Source of the DNA: Sulfurospirillum multivorans DSM 12446
GTDB lineage: Bacteria; Campylobacterota; Campylobacteria; Campylobacterales; Sulfurospirillaceae
Reading direction: 5' to 3'
Assembly (NCBI RefSeq): GCF_000568815.1
Contig: NZ_CP007201.1
Span: forward strand, 2,613,654-2,677,653
DNA length: 64,000 bases
Every line of letters begins with the position of its first letter. The stretch's first letter is position 1. Positions 18,548 to 24,634 of this stretch are shown piece by piece. The position numbers were made by a program, and so were the translations under genes. A model generated the notes under the pieces. It was not told the origin of the DNA, ran no database searches, and saw only the letters and a program-made list of their open reading frames with translations.

Positions 18548-18934
18548 TTATAGTCCCAATACCATGCTAATCGCTTTGACCAATTTGTCATCGCTAAAAG
18601 GTTTGACCATCCAGCCTGTAACGCCGATGGCTTTACCGCGAGCTTTCATCTCAGGAGAACTTTCTGTTGTTAAAATTAAAATAGGTCGATTTTTAAATTT
18701 ATCATGGGCTTTTAATTCAGACGCAAGATCAAGTCCACTCATTTGCGCCATGTTGATGTCACTGATTAAAAGATCATAATCTTCGCTTCCCCTCAAAAGG
18801 GCATCGCGTAATTCAGCAGGATTGAGATACGTAGCAAGCTGAATAATTCCTTTGTTAACCATCTCCTCAAGCGCCATCTGCGCTGTTGCAAGAATCGTCT
18901 TGGAATCATCCACTAAAATGACTCGTTTACTCAC
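18548..18934 (-). CDS. cheY: Response regulator CheY
   Basis: A 128-residue receiver: VDDSKTIL acidic pair, YDLLISDINMAQMSG with the phospho-Asp, ILTTESS with the Thr, and MVKPFSDDKL with the Lys. This is the first gene of the chemosensory operon, with AAGGAG upstream of the ATG. The 183-bp space to the divergent J-domain gene contains an AT-rich stretch (TATAAT-like at 18976-18981 and its complement) that could drive the operon, and an imperfect direct repeat ACGGTCA (18983 and 18994). Confidence 0.9.
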   Translation of the reverse strand: MSKRVILVDDSKTILATAQMALEEMVNKGIIQLATYLNPAELRDALLRGSEDYDLLISDINMAQMSGLDLASELKAHDKFKNRPILILTTESSPEMKARGKAIGVTGWMVKPFSDDKLVKAISMVLGL

Positions 18935-19085
18935 ATCATCTCCTTGTTAATTATTGATATGCATCGTACCATAAATATAATACGGTCACATTACGGTCAT
19001 ATTCGCTTTACCTGAAAATATAATTTAAAGAATATTAAAAAAGTGTTAATACCGACGAAGAAAGGGTACTAAATAAGGAATCAAT

Positions 19086-19113
19086 TTTGCTTAGATTCGT
19101 TAAGCAAAGGAGG
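19086..19113 (+). promoter_or_regulatory. Hairpin overlapping the ribosome-binding site of the J-domain gene
   Basis: TTTGCTTA (19086-19093) pairs with TAAGCAAA (19101-19108) around GATTCGT. The strong Shine-Dalgarno AAGGAGG occupies 19107-19113, directly at the 3' foot of the stem, five bases before the ATG at 19118. An upstream TATAAT sits at 19019-19024. The hairpin could moderate translation; this is an inference. Confidence 0.45.
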
Positions 19114-19117
19114 AATC

Positions 19118-19636
19118 ATGAAACTGCATCTCAAATCGGATAGCATTACCATTCACGTTGCAGAGAACTCTTCACACTATTTACATGTAAGCCATATTTT
19201 GACGCATATACTCGGTCGATCCTTTTGGGTCAATGATACTCTTATTAACTTCGTTACACCTCAAAACAGTGAACAACGTCAAGCATTTCTAACCTCGTTA
19301 TACTACGCCTGTGCCCTTAGCTCCAAAACCCACAATGCCTCATTCTTAGAAAAGCTCCTACACGCTTCCCAAAAACCCATTCGGCTTGTCAAAAAAAGGT
19401 TGATTCGCCCTTTCAAAGAGGTACCAATAGATCCTTATGGCTTGCTCAACGCTAAGAAGACAGAGAGTCTAGCCTCCATTCGCAAAAAATACCTCACCCT
19501 TGCAAAGCTGTTCCACCCCGATACCATCGCCCAAGAAGATGCAACAACCGTGAAAGCATCCACAACAAAATTTCAACAGATTCATGAAGCGTATGAGAGC
19601 ATAAAAGCAGAAAAAACAAAAAAGATCGCCGCGTAA
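19118..19636 (+). CDS. J-domain protein (DnaJ-like)
   Basis: 172 residues with an unknown N-terminal region (1-100) and a C-terminal J-domain. SLASIRKKYLTLAKLFHPD contains the HPD tripeptide that stimulates DnaK ATPase, and FQQIHEAYESIKAEK forms the last helix. There is no glycine-rich or zinc-finger region, so this is a type III co-chaperone with a special client. It is flanked by a divergent chemotaxis operon and by a tRNA. The native substrate is unknown. Confidence 0.85.
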   Translation: MKLHLKSDSITIHVAENSSHYLHVSHILTHILGRSFWVNDTLINFVTPQNSEQRQAFLTSLYYACALSSKTHNASFLEKLLHASQKPIRLVKKRLIRPFKEVPIDPYGLLNAKKTESLASIRKKYLTLAKLFHPDTIAQEDATTVKASTTKFQQIHEAYESIKAEKTKKIAA

Positions 19637-19685
19637 GAGCTTTTCTTAAGCTACGCTTGGTTAGAATCTCATTTCCACTTTATGT

Positions 19686-19761
19686 GGGGCATTAGCTCAG
19701 CTGGGAGAGCGCGACGCTGGCAGCGTCGAGGTCAGCGGTTCGATCCCGCTATGCTCCACCA
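19686..19761 (+). tRNA. tRNA-Ala (anticodon GGC)
   Basis: 76 nt with an encoded CCA end. The acceptor GGGGCAT pairs with ATGCTCC. The D arm is GCTC..GAGC, the anticodon stem GACGC/GCGTC with loop CTGGCAG gives anticodon GGC, and the T arm GCGGTTCGATCCCGC is canonical. The next 150 bp downstream run into the duplicated flank of the IS21 element, so the tRNA lies at the edge of a mobile region. Confidence 0.97.
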
Positions 19762-19906
19762 TTCTTCAAGCCATTTTCTCAAATGTACCACGATGTGTAT
19801 CCTCAGAAAAATGAAGCACCTTTCAAACCATATCCTAATCTCATTAACAGTCTTTTGTATCTTTTAAGTTTACTGACTATTTCTAAATCTCTATAAGAAG
19901 GAGACA

Positions 19907-20083
19907 TTCTCTGCTTTTCGACTACTTATTGCGCGTCTTCATTGCCCCAAAAATTTCTTCTAATCATCATATCCTTGAAAGGAAACTTAATTCAGCTTCT
20001 CTGCTTTTCGACTACTTATTGCGCGTCTTCATTGCCCCAAAAATTTCTTCTAATCATCATATCCTTGAAAGGAAACTTAATTC
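19907..20083. repeat. Tandem direct duplication, 87 bp twice, at the left flank of the IS
   Basis: 19907-19993 and 19997-20083 are identical 87-bp copies separated by AGC (period 90). Read on the minus strand, each copy ends with a short open stretch, MIRRNFWGNEDAQ-stop (stop at 19926-19928 and 20016-20018), that could be the 3' end of a disrupted gene. The whole 323-bp space from tRNA-Ala to the IS (19762-20084) holds only this duplication and AT-rich sequence. Confidence 0.9.
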
Positions 20084-20084
20084 T

Positions 20085-20127
20085 TGTCAGACGAAGTGCT
20101 AAACTCGTCAGTTGAAAATGTAATTTG
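20085..20127 (+). repeat. IS21 left terminal inverted repeat region
   Basis: TGTCA, CGAAG, TCGTCAGTT and AATGTAA blocks are shared with the right end in inverted orientation. The matched right-end region is 22147-22189. Confidence 0.8.
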
Positions 20128-20209
20128 AACGTTGCATTTTGATTTAAAACCTTAAGAAACCAAGTTAAATTGGTTAAACTCCATTTTCAAATTTCTGGAA
20201 AGGAGTTGA

Positions 20210-21322
20210 GTGTTAAAAAAAGGTGAAATTAAAATGATAAAGAAGTTTTTAGCTGAGGGTTTGAGTAAGAGTGCCATTGCACGAAAGTTAGGTATTTCAA
20301 GAGATACCGTAAGGCGTTACGCCAATCTTCCTGATGATTATGTTCCTCATATTAATCGACCTCCTGTCATCAATAGTGTTGATCCTTATCTACCGCATAT
20401 TGCCAAGATGTTAGAGATGGCAGAAGCGACGAAAAGTGAAATCCCTTTAACGGTTATTTATGAAGAGATTAAGAAGCTAGGCTATGAGGGAAGTTTGCGT
20501 TGGTTGCAGCAAGTTATCCAAAGATATGAGTTAAGAAGTCGAGCCAAATTGGATGAACCTATCATTCGCTTTGAAACCAAACCTGCCCAACAGATGCAAG
20601 TCGATTGGATAGAGTTTCCAAAGGATAATTTATCAGCATTTGTGGCAACGATGGGATATTCTAGGGCTTCGTATGTGGAATATGTCAATAATGAGAAGAT
20701 AGAGACGCTCATTGGATGCCATATGAATGCCTTTAGCTACTTTGGAGGTGTTCCAACGGAGTGTTTGTATGACAATATGAAAACGGTTATTTTAGGACGG
20801 AATAGTTATGGCAGAGGCAAACATAAACTCAATCCACTCTTTGAGGACTTTGCCAAACACTGTGGCTTTAGCATCAAAGTCTGCAAACCCTACCGTGCCA
20901 AGACCAAAGGAAAAGTAGAGAGATTTAACCATTATCTACGGTATAACTTTCATAATGGATTGATAGTGAGACTTTCTATGAAGCATTATGCATTAACGCT
21001 GGATAATGCGAATGCAGAAGTGCTCAAATGGTTGGATAATACCGCCAATAAACGCATCCACCAAACAACATTACAGATACCATTTGAATTATTAGCACAA
21101 GAGCAGCTGCAACTGCGTCCTGTGCCTAAAGCCTATCAAGGAATCCACCCTAAAGCTTTGATTGAAAGTGTAGCTAAAAAATATACGCCAATCAATTCAT
21201 ACCATGACATCGATAAGCTCTACATTCCCCATCGTGACATTCAATGCTACGATGAGTTTATCCCGATCGTTGCCAATATTATTCTTCCAGTTGGATTATA
21301 CGGTGGTGCATTATGGAATTAA
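20210..21322 (+). CDS. istA: IS21 transposase IstA
   Basis: 370-residue DDE transposase. The N-terminal helix-turn-helix (LSKSAIARKLGISRDTVRRY, about 20-39) binds the ends. The catalytic core shows MQVDWIEF (first Asp), CLYDNMKTV (second Asp) and KGKVERFNHYL (Glu). Starts with GTG at 20210, five bases after AAGGAG. Overlaps istB by 10 bp. The reading frame is intact, so the element may still be active. Confidence 0.96.
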   Translation: MLKKGEIKMIKKFLAEGLSKSAIARKLGISRDTVRRYANLPDDYVPHINRPPVINSVDPYLPHIAKMLEMAEATKSEIPLTVIYEEIKKLGYEGSLRWLQQVIQRYELRSRAKLDEPIIRFETKPAQQMQVDWIEFPKDNLSAFVATMGYSRASYVEYVNNEKIETLIGCHMNAFSYFGGVPTECLYDNMKTVILGRNSYGRGKHKLNPLFEDFAKHCGFSIKVCKPYRAKTKGKVERFNHYLRYNFHNGLIVRLSMKHYALTLDNANAEVLKWLDNTANKRIHQTTLQIPFELLAQEQLQLRPVPKAYQGIHPKALIESVAKKYTPINSYHDIDKLYIPHRDIQCYDEFIPIVANIILPVGLYGGALWN

Positions 21323-22131
21323 TTGTATCCATTGAAGCACTCTGTAAAGAGCTGAATCTCTCCACCATTAGTACACACTATCATGAGATAGCAACAACAG
21401 CAGCCAAAGAGAATTGGCAGTATGTTCAGTTCCTTGAGGAACTCTTACGCCAAGAGGTGGATAATCGCTTAGGACGCTCCAAAAACACATTGACAAAGCT
21501 TGCAGGCTTCCCCGTTATTAAAACCCTAGAGCAATTTGATTACACTTTCTCAGTAGGCGTAAACAGAAAACAGATTGAAGAGTTATCCAATCTCACCTTT
21601 GTAAAGAAGCATGAGAATATCATCCTCTTAGGTGAAAGCGGTGTGGGTAAAACCCATCTGGCTATTGCTCTAGCATTAAGAGCTGTACAACATCGCTACA
21701 AAGTGAGATTTACCACCATCAGTGAACTCTTAAGCAGTGCCAATAGAGCTAAAAAAGAGAAAAAATACGATAGCTTTCTCAAATCCATCACAAGCCCATC
21801 GGTTCTTGTTATCGATGAGATTGGATACTTTAATATGAGTAAAGAAGAAGCTAATCACTTTTTTCAAATTATCTCTAAACGCTATGAAAAAAGCTCCACC
21901 ATCTTTACATCAAATTTGGTATTCAGTAAATGGGTTCAAGTATTTGCAGGGGATAAAATCGTTACAACAGCTATTTTAGATAGAGTATTACATCACTCAC
22001 ATATCATCAATATTCAAGGAGACAGTTACCGACTTAAAGAGAAAAAACTAACAGGAGTTTTACACTCAGAAATCTATAAGTTTGAAGCTAAATCTTCAAA
22101 CCTAGAAGGTCAAAATTCAGAGGTGGTTTAA
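21313..22131 (+). CDS. istB: IS21 helper ATPase IstB
   Basis: 272-residue AAA+ ATPase that assembles on target DNA and recruits IstA. The Walker A motif LLGESGVGKTHLA is near residues 107-119, and Walker B VLVIDEIGYFNM near 162. The ATG lies inside the 3' end of istA, the usual coupling in IS21. Intact. Confidence 0.95.
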   Translation: MELIVSIEALCKELNLSTISTHYHEIATTAAKENWQYVQFLEELLRQEVDNRLGRSKNTLTKLAGFPVIKTLEQFDYTFSVGVNRKQIEELSNLTFVKKHENIILLGESGVGKTHLAIALALRAVQHRYKVRFTTISELLSSANRAKKEKKYDSFLKSITSPSVLVIDEIGYFNMSKEEANHFFQIISKRYEKSSTIFTSNLVFSKWVQVFAGDKIVTTAILDRVLHHSHIINIQGDSYRLKEKKLTGVLHSEIYKFEAKSSNLEGQNSEVV

Positions 22132-22146
22132 GTTTCAATTCGCAAC

Positions 22147-22189
22147 TTTCTTACATTAAAAACTGACGACTTCTGCGCTTCGCTTGACA
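22147..22189 (-). repeat. IS21 right terminal inverted repeat region
   Basis: Reverse complement of this segment begins TGTCAAGCGAAGCGC and continues through TCGTCAGTT and AATGTAA, matching the left end at 20085-20127 with several mismatches. Confidence 0.8.
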
Positions 22190-22504
22190 GCAATGTTGTT
22201 TCCATCTAATTTAGCATGACTTATAAACACTTTTTGTTGCTTATCCGTCAAACACTTACAAATGAAATGAGCCAAATTTAAAATCATTGTGTCTAACACA
22301 TTTTTTGAATCATAAAGTGAACAAGATTTATCATAAAATAGGGGCAATGTTGTTTCCATCTAATTTAGCATGACTTATAAACACTTTTTGTTGCTTATCC
22401 GTCAAACACTTACAAATGAAATGAGCCAAATTTAAAATCATTGTGTCTAACACATTTTTTGAATCATAAAGTTGAACAAGATTTTTATCATTAAAATATG
22501 TGCT
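22190..22504. repeat. Tandem duplication of about 154 bp at the right flank of the IS
   Basis: 22190-22343 repeats 22344-22504. About 130 bp are identical, starting GCAATGTTGTTTCCATC. At their distal end the first copy differs from the second only by short losses in runs (AAGTGAAC for AAGTTGAAC, GATTTATC for GATTTTTATC, CATAAAA for CATTAAAA), then joins GGGG and the next copy. Both copies encode the same TIR-protein fragment on the minus strand. The run-length differences look like base-calling errors or a slippage scar. Confidence 0.88.
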
Positions 22505-22825
22505 TAATTTATATGCATTTTTTGATATGGCAAAAGATACGATAGAAAGCTCTTCATTAGAAGTAATACAACTCAAATCATTAGTTTTATTATCAAGAAC
22601 AAGCTTATCATCAATCAAAATCACAACAACATTTTTTTCATATGAATCTTTATTAATATTAATGCTATTGCTATCATAAAAAAAGACAGGAATATTTATA
22701 CCTCTGTTGAGCCAGTCTTCTAAATCTTTACAAAAAGTTGAGTAAATTATTTCATTGTATTGTTCCCTATTTTCAAAATTTTTATGTGAAATTACAGATA
22801 TGGCTAGGGGTGCTTTCTGATTCAT
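22331..22825 (-). pseudogene. TIR-domain protein, truncated at the IS21 insertion
   Basis: The 5' part of a larger gene. Residues 1-135 (MNQKAPLAISVISHKNF onward) are not recognised; the later residues QKVFISHAKLDGNNIA are the start of a TIR domain (first strand and BB-side loop). The frame then ends abruptly (APIL-stop) at the duplication junction, so the NAD-binding and catalytic part of TIR is missing. A second copy of the last 48 codons lies at 22190-22343, directly against the IS. TIR proteins often act as NAD-consuming effectors in anti-phage defence. Here the gene is broken, so loss of such a system is inferred. AT content is higher than that of its neighbours. Confidence 0.75.
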
Positions 22826-22853
22826 GATAATTAGTCCTCGTATATTTTTATGC

Positions 22854-23160
22854 TTACAACTCCATAATCTTCTCGCATATCTCTTTTATCTCCATCTCAT
22901 GGCTTTCTGCCTGTATTGTTTTTCATAGGATGAAATGCCTCTAAGATCTCTTTGCAACGGTTTTTATCTTGGCTTTTGAATACTTCACTCAATGTTTTCA
23001 ATATAGCTATGAAAAATAGTAAGTAATATTCTAAAATTAAGGTTTTAATGTGAGTAAAATGTATTTGAGGTTTTAAATTGCACGAGCGAATGCCTGCGCG
23101 TGAGAGGGTATCTAAATCGTTAAAGCCAAAATGCGTGTCCGAAAAATGAATCAGTTTCAC
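22854..23160 (-). pseudogene. Metallophosphoesterase remnant, internally deleted and frameshifted
   Basis: The N-terminus MKLIHFSDTHFGFNDLDTLS is the start of a calcineurin-like phosphoesterase (D-x-H metal motif in SDTHFG). After residue 20 the sequence departs from the family, and none of the later metal-binding blocks (GDxxD, GNHE, H) are found. The frame runs on to RCKEILEAFHPMKNN and stops at 22897. A +1 shift at that point continues as AESHEMEIKEICEKIMEL-stop (22854), which reads like a natural C-terminus. So the ends of one gene, or of two fused genes, survive while the middle is lost. It lies just before the TIR remnant in the same direction, suggesting an old two-gene operon. Confidence 0.6.
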
Positions 23161-23257
23161 GGTGCTTCTTTGTGATTAATAGTTAGGCTTTTTTCACAAT
23201 CCATGAAAGAAGTCTATTCAATTATAGCCAAATATTATTACAGGCTAGAAGAAAATT

Positions 23258-23425
23258 ATGATAAAAAAAGAAGGATGTGGGGAGTTTAGAAAAAAGGAAA
23301 CGCTCGAACCGGGCAATTCGAGCGTTTTGTATGAAAAATTGGTACATTATTCACAAAAAGGAGGTTTTTGTCTTGGTAATGAAAGTATAGGCTTCTTGTC
23401 TAAACAAGAGATGAACCATTGGTAA
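23258..23425 (+). CDS. Possible small ORF of 55 residues containing a hairpin
   Basis: Open frame MIKKEGCGEFRKKETLEPGN onward, ending at a TAA at 23423-23425. No family recognised and no good ribosome-binding site (upstream is GAAAATT). A perfect inverted repeat lies inside it. The 364-bp space between 23161 and 23524 holds only this ORF and that hairpin. It may be chance or the remains of a gene. Confidence 0.25.
   Translation: MIKKEGCGEFRKKETLEPGNSSVLYEKLVHYSQKGGFCLGNESIGFLSKQEMNHW
23298..23327. terminator. Perfect 11-bp stem-loop in the intergenic space
   Basis: AAACGCTCGAA pairs with TTCGAGCGTTT around CCGGGCAA, giving a bidirectional terminator-like hairpin with A and T runs on each side. 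No gene upstream clearly needs it, as the flanking genes are divergent, so it may belong to a lost gene or to the small ORF overlapping it. Confidence 0.6.
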
Positions 23426-23524
23426 ATAGATCCTAAATGGTGCACATTTCTTGCTTCTTATTCTTTTTATGACCTGCGAAGGAGTATACTTATTTCGAGT
23501 ATTTGTTTTAAGGAGTTATAGCAG

Positions 23525-24157
23525 ATGAAAGAGCCTTCACATACGATCATCACGATCAGTCGCCAAATTGGAAGTGGTGGTGCGTTTATCGGACAGAAAT
23601 TGGCAAAAGAACTGGGCATGAGTTATGTTGATCGAGAGATCATCACGCAAGCGGCGAAAGAGTTTTCTCTTGTAGAGGAAGACCTTGAATCTTTGGATGA
23701 AAAAACCCCTTCATTTTGGCAATGCTTCTTTCAATCAAGCATTTGCAGTCCTGACGTTTACCTTCCACCGCAACTCTTTGTACCAACGGAAGAGGCGATT
23801 TTTAAAGTTGAGACCAAGATTATCAAACAAATTGCAAAAGATCGCTCTGCTATTATCATCGGGCGATGTGGCTCACACATCTTGCGTGACAATCCCAATC
23901 ACCTGAGTATTTTTTTACATGCAGACGCTGCTTTTCGCAAAAAACGTATCGAAGAGCTTTACAAGGTTTCGAGAAAAGAAGCGGAGAGAATGATCGAGCA
24001 AAGCGATGGTGAGCGAGCGCGTTACCATCAGCTCTTAGTAGAAAAACCGTGGAGTGATGCAAGCCAGTACGATCTGTGCGTCAACACATCAAAAATAGGG
24101 ATTGACAGCGCCATTGCGCTGATTCGCCAGACGATAGAGCGTTACCAAAACCGCTAA
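23525..24157 (+). CDS. Cytidylate kinase-like family protein
   Basis: 210 residues of the P-loop NTPase fold. IITISRQIGSGGAFIGQKLA is a variant phosphate-binding loop as in cytidylate-kinase-like proteins (PF13189 type). MSYVDREIITQAA and IIIGRCGSHIL are further conserved blocks; the C-terminal lid has SDGERARYHQ. The true substrate of this group is not established; a nucleotide or an unrelated small molecule are both possible. Promoter TATACT at 23486-23491 and AAGGAG at 23509-23514 precede it. It stands alone, facing the iron gene cluster. Confidence 0.8.
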   Translation: MKEPSHTIITISRQIGSGGAFIGQKLAKELGMSYVDREIITQAAKEFSLVEEDLESLDEKTPSFWQCFFQSSICSPDVYLPPQLFVPTEEAIFKVETKIIKQIAKDRSAIIIGRCGSHILRDNPNHLSIFLHADAAFRKKRIEELYKVSRKEAERMIEQSDGERARYHQLLVEKPWSDASQYDLCVNTSKIGIDSAIALIRQTIERYQNR

Positions 24158-24166
24158 AAGAGGGGC

Positions 24167-24505
24167 TTATGCCTCTTTTGGCTTTGGTTTGCGTATTCGT
24201 TTAGGCTTCGTTTCAGAGGCAACGACTGTTTCACTCGTACTTTCAGCTTTGTGTGCCACTTTGACACTGCTTTTTTTAGACGGCTGATAAAGCATGTGGT
24301 GCCAGAGTGAAAAACCAACAAGCGCCACACCTGCACCAATGTGAAGATTTTTCATAATCTTAGACTTCATCCCAAAAGAGGTACCGATCACAATTGCCAT
24401 TGAAGCGGTCATACCGATCTTTGCGACCTCTTTTTTTGTATCTAAGTCCCACGTTTTAAAGCTTGGTAGTTTTAGCTCTTTTTTTGTCAAATTTTCTTTT
24501 TGCAT
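24167..24505 (-). CDS. Two-helix membrane protein of unknown function, iron cluster
   Basis: 112 residues from the ATG at 24505, chosen because AGGA lies 7 nt upstream; an ATG at 24520 is also possible. Two membrane helices at about 33-52 and 58-80 (GMTASMAIVIGTSFGM; NLHIGAGVALVGFSLWHHMLY) precede a long Lys/Arg-rich tail (KPKRIRKPKPKEA). The gene overlaps the 3' half of a 39-residue ORF in another frame and lies downstream of a Fur-type operator. Part of the ferrosome-like cluster by position only. Function not known. Confidence 0.7.
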   Translation of the reverse strand: MQKENLTKKELKLPSFKTWDLDTKKEVAKIGMTASMAIVIGTSFGMKSKIMKNLHIGAGVALVGFSLWHHMLYQPSKKSSVKVAHKAESTSETVVASETKPKRIRKPKPKEA

Positions 24506-24575
24506 TTTTTCCTGTCTCATACGTTAACGCCAAGGTTAAAACCGCGGCAATTCCAAGGGGAAAGAGAAGAGGCAT
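24456..24575 (-). CDS. 39-residue single-helix membrane protein overlapping the next gene
   Basis: MPLLFPLGIAAVLTLALTYE followed by a basic tail (KNAKRKFDKKRAKTTKL). It has AAGGA 7 nt before the ATG at 24573-24575. It begins downstream of the palindrome at 24586-24606 and overlaps the 112-residue gene by 50 nt in a different frame. The hydrophobic N-terminus plus positive tail is typical of a small inner-membrane protein. It would be lost by length cut-offs. No family recognised. Confidence 0.6.
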   Translation of the reverse strand: MPLLFPLGIAAVLTLALTYETGKNAKRKFDKKRAKTTKL

Positions 24576-24588
24576 GTAAATCCTTTTA

Positions 24589-24603
24589 TGATATAAGTTA
24601 TCA
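24589..24603 (-). promoter_or_regulatory. Fur-type operator upstream of the 39-residue ORF
   Basis: TGATA-TAAGT-TATCA, embedded in a longer palindrome with 8-bp arms, TTATGATA and TATCATAA (24586-24606). It lies 14 nt upstream of the small ORF start, between it and the stop of the P1B-6 ATPase gene. Same 15-bp pattern as the other operators in this island. Confidence 0.7.
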
Positions 24604-24634
24604 TAATTATATGACCCCTCCCCTAAGACTTAGC

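Larger units (their letters stand above)
20085..22189 (+). mobile_element. IS21-family insertion sequence, complete
   Basis: 2105 bp carrying istA and istB. The ends are imperfect inverted repeats: the left end reads TGTCAGACGAAGTGCTAAAC, and the right end, read in reverse complement, begins TGTCAAGCGAAGCGCAGAAG. Both continue into TCGTCAGTT and an AATGTAA block about 30 bp inside, as expected for the multiple terminal binding sites of IS21 elements. The flanks (TTAATTCT on the left, GCAATGTT on the right) show no target-site duplication, so a rearrangement followed insertion or the assembly is wrong here. Confidence 0.92.

Noticed and set aside
19907-20083. Direct repeats as a possible CRISPR array
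   Set aside because: Only two 87-bp units with a 3-bp gap, no spacers of regular length and no cas genes; it is a tandem duplication.
22156-22359. A 67-codon minus-strand frame overlapping the IS right end
   Set aside because: It is the duplicated TIR-gene fragment fused by chance to IS terminal sequence and to the second copy; not an independent gene.
23930-23942. TTACATGCAG and similar near matches of the palindrome
   Set aside because: Two or more mismatches from TTACATGTAA; not counted.
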